Part shown: piece after piece, positions 53,662-63,531 of the stretch
How positions within the stretch are numbered: position 1 is the stretch's first letter
Layout: the number at the start of each line of letters is the position of its first letter
Assembly (NCBI GenBank): GCA_016700155.1
Contig: CP065001.1
Coordinates: 2,604,001 to 2,668,000, forward strand
Reading direction: 5' to 3'
Origin: Ignavibacteriales bacterium
GTDB taxonomy: Bacteria > Bacteroidota > Ignavibacteria > Ignavibacteriales > Ignavibacteriaceae
DNA length: 64,000 bases
Notes under the pieces: generated by a model
Told to the model about the DNA's origin: nothing
What the model saw: only the letters and a program-made list of their open reading frames with translations
Database searches by the model: none
Made by a program: the position numbers and the translations under genes

Positions 53662-54399
53662 TTATTTCAATTCAACTTTAGCTGCAAATACCTGTTTTTG
53701 AGATTGTGTATTGACTCCCTCAACAAATGTTATAAGTTCATTTTCACCTGGAGAAATATTCACTTCAATTTCATCACCGTAAAAGCTTTCTGATAAGAAA
53801 GAGACTGTTATACTTTTTATAGTATGAGAAGCATACTGTTCCAATGTAAAAGCATCAAGTACCATCTCAACATACTTAACATTATTCACGTGATGATTAA
53901 TATCAAGATCATTGTACCTGAATTTTTTAGCAAACAGAATTTGTTTTAGTTGAGGAATTAAAATTTTTGATGGCTGTTCATCAACACCAATGAGTTCAGG
54001 ATTATAAGGAATCGGAGCTGGCAGATTCTGAATACCTGTGACACGTTTTGTTTTCATATTGATGGGAAGCCAGGCTGTTGTAGCACGACACATTATTTTT
54101 TCATTCATATCCTTAATTCTGAAATCACGAATCGAATACAACTTGTAGCTGCATTTGGGCCACGTATTCAAAAGTAACTCCTGACCATAAACAGGATACT
54201 CATCTATCTCAACTTTAACCCAGGATAAAATCCATGCCAATTCAAGCGGCAGAAGGTGTTCATAACCCAAACCAAGCTGATCAGCGTTTGAAGCCGCTGT
54301 ATCCTGCATGTAATTGAATATGCTGCTTATCTTTAATTGCTTTTGAAAATCCGAATCGTATGTACTGACAATTCTTTTTTCTTCATATAGTTTGTGCAC
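53662..54399 (-). CDS. Acyl-[acyl-carrier-protein] thioesterase
   Basis: The 245-residue double hot-dog protein releases free fatty acids from acyl-ACP. Its first half has the N-terminal hot-dog (DTAASNADQLGLGYEHLLPL, then SWVKVEIDEYPVYGQELLLN). The second half carries YNDLDINHHVNNVKYVEMVL, which matches the plant FatA/FatB motif with the conserved Asn and His. The start is GTG at 54399 with GAGG upstream. It faces away from the large regulator gene. Together with fabF and the desaturase it forms a fatty-acid theme, though the genes are far apart. Confidence 0.87.
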   Translation of the reverse strand: MHKLYEEKRIVSTYDSDFQKQLKISSIFNYMQDTAASNADQLGLGYEHLLPLELAWILSWVKVEIDEYPVYGQELLLNTWPKCSYKLYSIRDFRIKDMNEKIMCRATTAWLPINMKTKRVTGIQNLPAPIPYNPELIGVDEQPSKILIPQLKQILFAKKFRYNDLDINHHVNNVKYVEMVLDAFTLEQYASHTIKSITVSFLSESFYGDEIEVNISPGENELITFVEGVNTQSQKQVFAAKVELK

Positions 54400-54603
54400 G
54401 TAATGCCTCGTTTCAAAGTCTATCAGAAAATTAATTTTATGATGAATAACATTGCAACCGGGTGCTTTAAATTACACATAATTTTCAAATCATCTTTTAG
54501 AATTATTTGCTGTTGCATCGACAGGATCTCAAATCTTTTCCTTGCAGATTAAAACACCCCGCGTTATATTCGACCGTCATTCCAAACAATAACTCGACAA
54601 CTG

Positions 54604-57600
54604 ATGATTAAAATGAGCAAACTGCTGCTGATCTTTTTGTTGATTGCAATGCAATCAGGCGTTGAATTATATGGTCAGAACAGCCATGCAAAGTTTAAAA
54701 GAATTAATATTGAAGATGGTCTTTCACAAAACCAGATATTCTGTATTTACAAGGATAAACTCGGGCTGTTATGGTTCGGAACCCAGGATGGATTGAATCT
54801 CTATGATGGTTATAAATTTAAAGTATTTAGGCATCAACCCGGTAATGTGAATAGTCTTCCCGACTATGCCGTAAACACAATTTGCGAAACTGATACAGGA
54901 ATTTTCTGGATTGGCACGAGGGAAGGTATGAGCCGGTTCGATCTAAGGACTGAAACTTTTCTGCATTTCAGACATAACCCCGACTCCTCAAATTCACTGG
55001 TTGATAATATTGTCTGGCAAATTCTTCCTGATGAAAAAGGAAATCTTTGGATTGCCACACGGAATGGACTAAGCAGATATAATCCTTTGAAAAATAAATT
55101 TTCAAATTTTAAACACCAGAAAACAGGAAATATTTCTTTAAGCAATAATTTTGTTTTCAGCCTGGCGAGAGACAGTCAAAACAATATCTGGATTGGCGGA
55201 AGAGGCGGACTGGATAAATATGATCCTGTTACTAACAGAATCTTTAACTACAAGATAGATCCAGAAAATCCGGATAACATTGTCGCTAACGGAATTGTGT
55301 CATTGCACTTGCAGGAAAAGATTCTTTGGGTTGGTTCTTATTCAGGATTTTACTCTGTTGATACCGAACAGGAAAATATTTCATTCAGAAAACATCTTTC
55401 ACAGGAAAGTCATCTTACAGTCAGAAGTATTTTTTCAGGAAGCGACGGTACTGTATGGGCAGGTTCAATTGAGGATGGATTGATTCGCTATAACCCTTCA
55501 ACAGTAAAGCAAATAACTTATAAAGCATCCCGTAATCCCGAAAGCATCAGCGAACAATACATCACTTCCCTCTTAATGGATGATGACTACGTATTATGGA
55601 TCGGGACTTATACAACGGGAATAAACAAATACAATATTTCTTCAGAGAAGATCAGGACAATTGAATTCAATCAAAGTATAAATGATGAATACCCTGAAGT
55701 TTCCGCAGTGCTAGAAGATAAAAACAAAACGTTATGGATTGGTACAGGCAGCGGAAGAATTTTTAAAGTAACAGATCAGTTCAGCAGTGATTATAAGATT
55801 CATCAGCAAATTGCCACGCAAGACCTGATATCATACTTCGGCGGAGTCGAAGTAAGATCCATGATCCAGGCAAAAGATGGAACAATATGGGCTGGTACAT
55901 TTGGCGATGGCATATATCTGTTTCGCGATGATGGGACAAAGAGTTCGCATATTAATTTTGATCCGCAGAATAAAAATTCAATCCCCAATAATTTTATTCA
56001 CTCAATTTTTGAATCCGAGGATGGTCATATCTGGATCGGAACAGGTGCCGGTGGTTTATGTGAATATAATCCTGAAGCGAAAAAATTTATTCTTTACAAA
56101 AACATACCAAATGATTCAACCTCTCTTTCCAGTAATGAAATAGCGGCAATATGTGAAGATGGATATGGCAGCATCTGGGCGGGTTCAACAACGGGTGGTT
56201 TAAATCGGCTTAACAGGCAAACCGGAAGATTTGAAAGATTCACACATGACGTTACAAATTTAAACTCACTTACTTCAAACAGAGTTATTTGTTTGTATGT
56301 CGATAGCAAAGCACAAACATGGATAGGCACCTTCGGAGGCGGATTAAATTTATGGAAACCGGAGACAAAATCTTTTACGCACTTCACGACAATGCATGGT
56401 CTTCCAAGTAATATAATTAACTCAATTGTAGAGGATACAGACGGCAATTTATGGATCAGTACGGACAAAGGGATTTCTAAATTTATTGTATCAGAAAATC
56501 TATTCAAGAATTACGATGTGAATGATGGACTGCAGGGAAATGAATTTATACAAAATGCCGGTTATGCAAGTAAAATTACCGGTATGCTTTATTTCGGAGG
56601 CAAAAACGGATTAAACATTATCGACCCAAAAAATCTTAACACAAAAACAAAACCCGCGAATATTGTACTGACTGATTTCAGAATATTTAATAAATCAATT
56701 GCGCCGGGCGTGGAATCAGAGCTTAAAGAAAATGTTTACTACACAAAAGAAATAACTTTATCTCACGATCAGAATTTTTTCACATTTGAATTTGCATCAC
56801 TTGATTTCAGCAATCCTGAAAAAAATCTTTATGCATATAAGATGGAAGGGTTTAACAGGGATTGGGTGCAGGCAGGAAATCAGAGGTTTGCTACATATAC
56901 TAATCTGGATCCGGGTGAATATACTTTTTATGTTAAAGCTACTAACAGCAGCGGCGTGTGGAATGAAGCAGGGCTTTCTGTAAAAATTATTTTACTGCCT
57001 CCCTGGTGGCAAACGTGGTGGGCTTATTTACTATACGGTGTATTTTTCATAACCATATTGTATTCATTCAGGCAGTATGAAATGAAACGCGTCCGGTTAA
57101 GGAATGAACTCAGGCTGAAAGATTTTGAAGCGAACAAACTTCAGGAAGTTGATCAGCTTAAGTCACACTTCTTCGCAAATATATCTCATGAGTTCCGAAC
57201 CCCTTTGACTCTGATCCTTGGACTGATTCAAAATTTTGAACAGCGATTAGTAAACAAGAATGACATCAATGACCTTGGTGTAATGAAGCGGAATGCTTAC
57301 AGGCTTCTTCAATTAATAAACCAGTTGCTTGAGTTATCAAAAATTGAAGCAGGAAAATCTAAACTCACAGCATCTGAAAAAGATATTGTAAGTTTTGTGA
57401 AAAGAGTGTTTGTATCATTTGCCTCTTTAGCCGAACAGAAAAAAATAAAATTATCTTTTAACAACTCACCCATTAACAGTGCTTCGACAGATGTTATTAA
57501 TCTTTTCTTTGATCAGGATAAGATGGAAAAAATTATATCCAACCTGATTTCAAATGCAGTTAAATACACACCGGAAGGAAATGAAATTGAAATCAAAGTA

Positions 57601-58749
57601 ACATCACTGAACAATTCGGCTTTAATAAGTGTATTGAATACCGGTATAACAATATCGAAAGCTGATCTTAGCCATTTGTTTGAGCGATACTACAAAGTGC
57701 ATAAAGCAGAAGAAGGTTTGTTTGAAGGGACAGGTATAGGGTTGGCTTTAGTAAAAGAGCTTGTCGAGATGCACAAAGGGACAATCAGTGTTTCCAGTGA
57801 ATATGATATCACAGAGTTTAAACTATCATTCCCAATGGGAAGAAATCACCTAAGTAATAATGATATTTCAGACGAAAAGATTATTGAAAATATTAATGAG
57901 CAATTCTCTTCAATAGAAAAATCTGCGATTAATACTAACATCGAAGAAGTGTCTGATAAACTAAAAACTGACCGTGACGTTATACTTGTGGTTGAAGATC
58001 ATTCCGACCTGAGAAAATATATTAAGGATAATCTTTCATCATCATTTAAAGTCATAGAAAGCATAGATGGCAAAGATGGACTTGATAAAGCATTAGAGTT
58101 TATTCCTGATCTTATCATTTCTGACGTGATGATGCCGAAAATGGATGGCTTCCAGTTATGCAAAAAAATCAAAACTAATGACAAGACAAATCACATACCT
58201 CTGATATTACTGACTGCAAAAGCCGCAATGGAAGATAAACTTGGCGGGTTGGAACTCGGCGCAGATGATTACCTGATTAAACCATTTAACCCGGAAGAAC
58301 TCAGGTTAAGAGTTAAGAATCTGATCACGACAAGAGAACAATTAAGAACTAAATTTACTTCTGAGATGATCCTGAAACCTGCCGAAGTAATTGTACCTTC
58401 ATCACAGGTTCAGTTTATTGAGAGATTAAAATCTATAATCGAAATAAATATGGAAGATGAATCTTTCAGTGTCGATAAATTAGCTTCAGAAATTGGGATG
58501 AGCCGATCACAGCTTCATAGGAAATTAAAAGCTGTAACAAACCAATCAACAACAGAATTTATAAGAAATTTCAGATTACAAAGAGCGGCGCAATTCATTT
58601 TACAGGATGCAGGTTCAATGGCTGAAATTGCTTACAAGGTCGGATTCAACAGCCAGGCATATTTTAATAAATCTTTTCACGAACTATTCGGATGCTCACC
58701 CTCTGAGTATAGAAGCAGACAAAATGAACAACATAACAACCTTAGCTGA
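54604..58749 (+). CDS. Hybrid two-component system regulator (HTCS)
   Basis: The 1381-residue protein joins sensor kinase and regulator. It has a signal peptide, about a dozen Reg_prop repeats forming two propellers (about 30-690, repeating W-I-G-T units), a Y_Y_Y domain (about 710-800) and a membrane helix near 805-825. A HisKA domain follows with His862 in NISHEFRTPLTL, then the ATPase (GTGIGLALVKELVEMH). The receiver has Asp1174 in IISDVMMPKMDG, and a C-terminal AraC-type HTH lies at about 1275-1375. HTCS proteins sense glycan fragments in the periplasm and switch on utilisation genes. The nearest glycan gene is GH97; the pairing is unproven. Confidence 0.93.
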   Translation: MIKMSKLLLIFLLIAMQSGVELYGQNSHAKFKRINIEDGLSQNQIFCIYKDKLGLLWFGTQDGLNLYDGYKFKVFRHQPGNVNSLPDYAVNTICETDTGIFWIGTREGMSRFDLRTETFLHFRHNPDSSNSLVDNIVWQILPDEKGNLWIATRNGLSRYNPLKNKFSNFKHQKTGNISLSNNFVFSLARDSQNNIWIGGRGGLDKYDPVTNRIFNYKIDPENPDNIVANGIVSLHLQEKILWVGSYSGFYSVDTEQENISFRKHLSQESHLTVRSIFSGSDGTVWAGSIEDGLIRYNPSTVKQITYKASRNPESISEQYITSLLMDDDYVLWIGTYTTGINKYNISSEKIRTIEFNQSINDEYPEVSAVLEDKNKTLWIGTGSGRIFKVTDQFSSDYKIHQQIATQDLISYFGGVEVRSMIQAKDGTIWAGTFGDGIYLFRDDGTKSSHINFDPQNKNSIPNNFIHSIFESEDGHIWIGTGAGGLCEYNPEAKKFILYKNIPNDSTSLSSNEIAAICEDGYGSIWAGSTTGGLNRLNRQTGRFERFTHDVTNLNSLTSNRVICLYVDSKAQTWIGTFGGGLNLWKPETKSFTHFTTMHGLPSNIINSIVEDTDGNLWISTDKGISKFIVSENLFKNYDVNDGLQGNEFIQNAGYASKITGMLYFGGKNGLNIIDPKNLNTKTKPANIVLTDFRIFNKSIAPGVESELKENVYYTKEITLSHDQNFFTFEFASLDFSNPEKNLYAYKMEGFNRDWVQAGNQRFATYTNLDPGEYTFYVKATNSSGVWNEAGLSVKIILLPPWWQTWWAYLLYGVFFITILYSFRQYEMKRVRLRNELRLKDFEANKLQEVDQLKSHFFANISHEFRTPLTLILGLIQNFEQRLVNKNDINDLGVMKRNAYRLLQLINQLLELSKIEAGKSKLTASEKDIVSFVKRVFVSFASLAEQKKIKLSFNNSPINSASTDVINLFFDQDKMEKIISNLISNAVKYTPEGNEIEIKVTSLNNSALISVLNTGITISKADLSHLFERYYKVHKAEEGLFEGTGIGLALVKELVEMHKGTISVSSEYDITEFKLSFPMGRNHLSNNDISDEKIIENINEQFSSIEKSAINTNIEEVSDKLKTDRDVILVVEDHSDLRKYIKDNLSSSFKVIESIDGKDGLDKALEFIPDLIISDVMMPKMDGFQLCKKIKTNDKTNHIPLILLTAKAAMEDKLGGLELGADDYLIKPFNPEELRLRVKNLITTREQLRTKFTSEMILKPAEVIVPSSQVQFIERLKSIIEINMEDESFSVDKLASEIGMSRSQLHRKLKAVTNQSTTEFIRNFRLQRAAQFILQDAGSMAEIAYKVGFNSQAYFNKSFHELFGCSPSEYRSRQNEQHNNLS

Positions 58750-59002
58750 CCATTAAAAAGAATGATGCAACGATAGTTAAAACTATTACAACATCTGTTA
58801 AAACCCATCTAAATCTGCATTTTCTTTGCATCAATAATTAAAAACATTGCAACCATTCTGAAATATTAGCTCTCCTTCAGCCACTAAATTTGCAGCCGTA
58901 ATTTTTCTGGGTTCGATGATTTGTGGATCCGAAACAAACACAGCAAACGTCTCTCAGAAATTCTAAATCAATATAAATCAATCATTAATTCAGGAGGTTT
59001 CT

Positions 59003-59767
59003 ATGAAACGCCATCTCGTTTTTCTCTATGGAGTAGTCAGTTACTTCATTTTCTTTGGAGTCTTTTGCTATCTGCCGGGATTCCTTGGAAATTTTTTAGT
59101 TCCCAAATCAATTGATTCTGCTGCGTCAGTTCCTTTTGCAGAAGCACTATTAATTAATTCGGGATTACTTGCACTCTTTGCTGTTCAGCATAGTGTTATG
59201 GCAAGAAAAGGTTTCAAACAAATGATAACTAAGTTAATCCCAAATGCAGCAGAGCGCAGTACTTATGTGCTGTTCTCAAGCATCGCTGTTATTTTATTGT
59301 ACTGGTTATGGCAGCCGATGGGAGTAACTATCTGGAATGTTCAGGATCCCGTGTTTGCTGTAGTACTTAACGGTCTGATGCTGTTTGGCGGACTAATGGT
59401 ATTGGTAACAACTTTTCTAATCAATCACTTTGATCTGTTTGGATTAAGACAGGTTTGGTTTTACTGGAGAAAGCAGGAATACAAACCATTGGGATTTGTT
59501 ACACCCGGTCCCTACAAACTTGTTCGTCATCCTCTCTATCTCGGTTGGCTGATTATGTTCTGGTCAACACCTGTTATGACAATTGCTCACCTTGTGTTTG
59601 CCATTGCAACAACTTCATATATTCTTGTAGCTATAATCCTTGAAGAAAAAGACCTGCTTAAAGAACATGGAAAAAAATATGAGAACTACAGAAAGTCCGT
59701 CCCGATGTTATTTCCTGTCGGGAAAAAAACTAAAACAACCTCACCGGCATTTGGTGAAGTTGAATAA
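59003..59767 (+). CDS. MddA-like methanethiol S-methyltransferase
   Basis: The 254-residue membrane protein has five or six helices and a C-terminal ICMT-type methyltransferase region: FGLRQVWFYWR, GFVTPGPYKLVRHPLYLGWL and a closing EEKDLLKEHGKKYENYRKSVP. This matches MddA, which methylates methanethiol to dimethyl sulfide with S-adenosylmethionine, as well as the related NnrU group. I favour MddA because of length and the two flanking segments. A perfect AGGAGG precedes the ATG at 59003. It heads a five-gene plus-strand cluster. Confidence 0.8.
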   Translation: MKRHLVFLYGVVSYFIFFGVFCYLPGFLGNFLVPKSIDSAASVPFAEALLINSGLLALFAVQHSVMARKGFKQMITKLIPNAAERSTYVLFSSIAVILLYWLWQPMGVTIWNVQDPVFAVVLNGLMLFGGLMVLVTTFLINHFDLFGLRQVWFYWRKQEYKPLGFVTPGPYKLVRHPLYLGWLIMFWSTPVMTIAHLVFAIATTSYILVAIILEEKDLLKEHGKKYENYRKSVPMLFPVGKKTKTTSPAFGEVE

Positions 59768-59835
59768 ACATATCATAATCAAAAGTAGTGAGGCTGTAAG
59801 TGATTTGCAGCTTCACTCGGTTTAATGAGGTATTA

Positions 59836-60066
59836 ATGAACCAGATAGAAGCGGCACTTGAAAAATTATCTTCCAGAAATTTTATCATAAGATTTTACAA
59901 GTACTATATAATTGACAGCATACTAATTGCAAAACGTGAGGGATTTAAATCTCTTTTAAAACAGCGGGGCTGGAAAGTTTTTGCAGTAATCGTTTCGTAC
60001 TACACAATCAGGGATACGATACTTTATATACTGATTCCTTTACTGATAGCACACAATATTCTTTAA
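59836..60066 (+). CDS. Small membrane protein
   Basis: The 76-residue protein starts at the ATG at 59836, preceded by GAGG. It has an N-terminal soluble segment with basic helices and one hydrophobic helix at the end (VIVSYYTIRDTILYILIPLL). No family is recognised. It lies 68 bases after the MddA-like gene and 29 bases before the decarboxylase gene on the same strand. Confidence 0.6.
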   Translation: MNQIEAALEKLSSRNFIIRFYKYYIIDSILIAKREGFKSLLKQRGWKVFAVIVSYYTIRDTILYILIPLLIAHNIL

Positions 60067-60095
60067 CAAAAAATTATTATAACTTAGGAGAAGTC

Positions 60096-61547
60096 ATGTT
60101 CGCATTAAATAATTATGATCCCTTTATCGATACGGAGACAAATACAATGAATAATAATCCATATCCTGATTCAGAAGATGAAAGAGATGATCAGCTTGCA
60201 AGCCTGCTCGGTTTAACAAAAGAATTCAGTTTGGAATATTTGACTGGACTCAATGAAAGAAATGTTTATCCTGACCAGGAAGCTTTAAACAATCTTGAAA
60301 AGTTCAATGAGCCTTTACAGGAAGACCCGATAGATCCTGCACAAACAATAGAGATGCTTCACAAACTCGGATCGCCGGCAACAACTGCAAATGCCGGAAG
60401 AAGATATTACGGATTTGTAATAGGTGGAAGTCAACCGGCAGCATTAGCCGCAAACTGGCTTGCCGGTGCATGGGATCAAAATGCAGGTCTTAATGTAACA
60501 TCACCGGTTAGTGCCAGACTGGAAGATATTGCTGCAAAATGGTTGGTAAGGATTTTACCTGTTGCAAGTGAATCAGCCGTTGGTTTTACGACCGGAGTGA
60601 CAATGGCAAACTTCTGCGGACTTGCCGCAGCCCGTCATTATGTACTAAAGAAACATGGATGGGATGTACAGGAATTCGGATTGAATGGTGCCCCGCAGAT
60701 AAAAGTTGTAGTCAGCCAGGACGCACACGGCAGTCTGATGAAAGCAATAAGTCTGCTTGGACTTGGAAGAGGAAGAGTAATTAAAGTTCCCGTTGATGAC
60801 CAGGGAAAAATCATAGCAGAAAAATTTCCTGATGTTGATGCAAATACAATTGTTTGCCTGCAAGCCGGTAACGTCAATACAGGTTCATTCGATCCTGCAG
60901 ACAAGATAATCCCTGTTGCAAAATCTAAAGGAGCGTGGATACACGTTGACGGAGCTTTTGGTTTATGGGCGGGTGCATCAAAGTCTTATTCTCATTTAAC
61001 CAACGGGTATGAACTTGCTGATTCATGGGCAACAGATGCACACAAATGGCTTAACGTGCCTTATGATTCAGGACTCGTTTTCTGCAAGCGTTCAGATGAT
61101 CTGAGAGCAGCGATGTCAGTTTCAGGAGATTATTTAGATCAAACGGGTGGAAGAATCCCTTATCAATTCACTCCTGAACTTTCACGTAAAGCCCGCGGAG
61201 TAGAGATATGGGCAGCACTAAAAACTCTTGGTATTAGCGGGATTGATAATCTTATTACCAGAACATGCGACTTCGCAAAATTATTCAGTGATATCTTGCT
61301 TTCGAATGGAATTAAAATACTTAATGATGTTGTATTGAACCAGGTACTTGTATCTTTTGGAAGTGATGAAATTACAAGTAAGGTAATGAAATTAATTCAA
61401 AGTGACGGCACCTGTTATTGCAGCGGCACTAACTGGAATGGAAAGTCTGCAATGAGAATAAGTATTTCATCATGGGCTACAACCCAAAAGGATATTGAGC
61501 AGAGCGCTGATGCTATTATCAGAATATTCAATTCAGTTAAGTCATAA
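60096..61547 (+). CDS. PLP-dependent group II decarboxylase family protein
   Basis: The 483-residue enzyme shows the group II amino-acid decarboxylase pattern: GFTTGVTMANFCGLAAARHY, VVVSQDAHGSLMKA, IVCLQAGNVNTGSFDP and IHVDGAFGLWAGAS. Pyridoxal-phosphate Lys317 lies in ATDAHKWLNVPYD. The substrate is probably an aromatic or acidic amino acid but is not decided. The ATG at 60096 has AGGAG six bases upstream. The phosphatase gene follows seven bases after the stop. Confidence 0.87.
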   Translation: MFALNNYDPFIDTETNTMNNNPYPDSEDERDDQLASLLGLTKEFSLEYLTGLNERNVYPDQEALNNLEKFNEPLQEDPIDPAQTIEMLHKLGSPATTANAGRRYYGFVIGGSQPAALAANWLAGAWDQNAGLNVTSPVSARLEDIAAKWLVRILPVASESAVGFTTGVTMANFCGLAAARHYVLKKHGWDVQEFGLNGAPQIKVVVSQDAHGSLMKAISLLGLGRGRVIKVPVDDQGKIIAEKFPDVDANTIVCLQAGNVNTGSFDPADKIIPVAKSKGAWIHVDGAFGLWAGASKSYSHLTNGYELADSWATDAHKWLNVPYDSGLVFCKRSDDLRAAMSVSGDYLDQTGGRIPYQFTPELSRKARGVEIWAALKTLGISGIDNLITRTCDFAKLFSDILLSNGIKILNDVVLNQVLVSFGSDEITSKVMKLIQSDGTCYCSGTNWNGKSAMRISISSWATTQKDIEQSADAIIRIFNSVKS

Positions 61548-61554
61548 CCTGAAA

Positions 61555-63048
61555 ATGAAAAGAATAATTAATCCTGTATCAGATTCAATCAGATCTATCG
61601 AATCAATTAAGATGAATCCATTTACATTATCATTCGATTCGACAGAGATGAATAAGACTTTTGCGAATTACCAGTCATGCAAATCACTAAAACTTTTTCG
61701 ACTAAGTATGCTGCTTGCAATTGTTCTTTATGTTGTATTCGGATATCTGCGCGATAACTTTATTACTTCTTCTGAAACAGAGTTCCGTATCATACAAATT
61801 TGCGGTATAATTTATTTTACTGCCGCGACGCTTATCAGCTTTACAAAATTTTTTATTAAAAATTATCAGCCTGTTCTGCTGGTACTGATGCTTGGCGGCG
61901 GATTAAATGTGATGCTATTCTCAATTTATGGCGGGCATTCTCTTTATGTGGGAATTATTCTTTCAGTGATGTACGCGCACAGTCTTCTGCGAATGAGATT
62001 TATATTTGCCTCAATTGCAACATGGGTTATCGCAATCAGCTATGAAATAATACTATTTAATTTTATTTCTCTGCCAGCAGCCGAAGTTTTCACAAGTTCA
62101 TTTTATGTGTTATCTGCTAACCTGCTTGGAATGTTTGCAAGTTATGGCATTGAGTATTATATGAGAACAGTATTTTTAAAGTCCAGCCTGCTTGAAGAAA
62201 AATCAAAAGAACTGGAAAAGGAGTACCTAAGAAAAACTAATGAACTTGAATCTGCCAGACGATTACAATTATCTATGCTTCCTCAAACAATACCACAGCA
62301 TCCGGAACTTGATATTGCGGTAATGATGAGTACTGCTTCTGAGATAGGCGGAGATTATTATGATTTTCATTTAAGTGATGACGGCGTACTTACTTTTGCA
62401 ATCGGTGATGCAACCGGGCACGGTGCGCAGGCAGGTGCAATGGTAACAGCAATTAAATCATTATTCTCTAACTACTCGATGTGCATGGATCCTGCAGAGT
62501 TTTTAAGGAAAGCAAATCATTTTTTAAGGCAGATAAATTTACCTAAACTTTATATGTCACTAGCAGTCGGGAAAATAAAAGATGGCGCTCTCCATCTTTC
62601 AGCAGTCGGTCTTCCACCATTGCTACACTATTGTTCTGAAACAAAACGCATAAAAAAAATTCCAATGAAAGGTCTGCCGCTTGGCAGTGTTGGCGAGATA
62701 CGGGTGCTGAAACACGAAATAAGATTAGCACCAAATGATACAATTTTACTTATGACTGACGGTTTGCCTGAACATTTCAATTCGAAGCGTGAAATGTTTG
62801 GGTATGAAAGAATATATCGAATGATGGAATCATCAAGCTATAAACACGTTGATGATTTTATGAAAGAATTTAAATACAGAATTAAAAAATGGAATGAATC
62901 CGATCAGCATGACGACATTACAATGATACTGATTAAGAAAAAAAGTTCGATAGTGAAGTTTAACGCTGATACTTCTTCGGGAAAAACTCAGCAAGCCTCC
63001 GGTCATTTTCCAGAAATAAATTTTGAACCTGATGCTGTTGTGATATAA
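61555..63048 (+). CDS. Membrane SpoIIE-type PP2C phosphatase
   Basis: Starting at the ATG at 61555 gives 497 residues; the longer frame from 61495 would overlap the decarboxylase gene. Five or six helices (about 40-210) precede a short coiled coil (about 212-240) and a PP2C_SpoIIE domain (about 255-480). Metal-binding motifs are visible: GGDYYDFH, IGDATGHG, LMTDGLPE and HDDITMIL. Such enzymes act on phosphorylated anti-sigma antagonists in partner-switching cascades. No antagonist or anti-sigma gene is adjacent. The signal is unknown. Confidence 0.87.
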   Translation: MKRIINPVSDSIRSIESIKMNPFTLSFDSTEMNKTFANYQSCKSLKLFRLSMLLAIVLYVVFGYLRDNFITSSETEFRIIQICGIIYFTAATLISFTKFFIKNYQPVLLVLMLGGGLNVMLFSIYGGHSLYVGIILSVMYAHSLLRMRFIFASIATWVIAISYEIILFNFISLPAAEVFTSSFYVLSANLLGMFASYGIEYYMRTVFLKSSLLEEKSKELEKEYLRKTNELESARRLQLSMLPQTIPQHPELDIAVMMSTASEIGGDYYDFHLSDDGVLTFAIGDATGHGAQAGAMVTAIKSLFSNYSMCMDPAEFLRKANHFLRQINLPKLYMSLAVGKIKDGALHLSAVGLPPLLHYCSETKRIKKIPMKGLPLGSVGEIRVLKHEIRLAPNDTILLMTDGLPEHFNSKREMFGYERIYRMMESSSYKHVDDFMKEFKYRIKKWNESDQHDDITMILIKKKSSIVKFNADTSSGKTQQASGHFPEINFEPDAVVI

Positions 63049-63120
63049 ATTTTTCTTACGATGCTTATTCCAAATGGTATGTATTTAATATAATTTTAGA
63101 ATAACTAATAAGAGAAATTT

Positions 63121-63528
63121 ATGTTTATCACATTGCTGCTTGTAACATTTGGTATAGCCTTACTTGTTTCCTTCCTCCTCGTCAAAATTTTCACTTCACC
63201 GATCAATAAAATCCTTGAGCGGATAATCGCTGATACAATAAGCATCGCGTGGTCAAAGTATCTTCGCTTTGCTATGTATGTAACAGGCATTTCAAGCGGG
63301 GTAAGGATATGGCAGCTTGAAGTATATATAACACCGGAAGACGGAACATCTGTCCGCGCTTTGACTTCAGAAAGATGGATACTGGAAGTCTACCGCACAA
63401 TCATAGAAACCATGCAGGGAATTGCCTGGATGCTGCTGGTATTCTTTATTTTTGCACTTATCGCATTTGTAATAGTCAGAGTCTTTGAGCTTAAAAGAAA
63501 ACTAAAAGATGAGAAAGTATCTGACTAA
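63121..63528 (+). CDS. Membrane protein of unknown function
   Basis: The 135-residue protein has a hydrophobic N-terminal helix (FITLLLVTFGIALLVSFLLV) and a second one near residues 100-122 (WMLLVFFIFALIAFVIVRV). A soluble loop between them contains SGVRIWQLEVYITPEDGTSV. The tail is lysine-rich. No family is recognised. It follows the phosphatase gene by 72 bases and may belong to the same transcript; it is convergent with the macroglobulin-like gene. Confidence 0.65.
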   Translation: MFITLLLVTFGIALLVSFLLVKIFTSPINKILERIIADTISIAWSKYLRFAMYVTGISSGVRIWQLEVYITPEDGTSVRALTSERWILEVYRTIIETMQGIAWMLLVFFIFALIAFVIVRVFELKRKLKDEKVSD

Positions 63529-63531
63529 TAT

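Noticed and set aside
61495..61554. Longer start for the SpoIIE-type phosphatase
   Set aside because: It overlaps the end of the decarboxylase gene by over 50 bases; the ATG at 61555 fits the membrane segment start.
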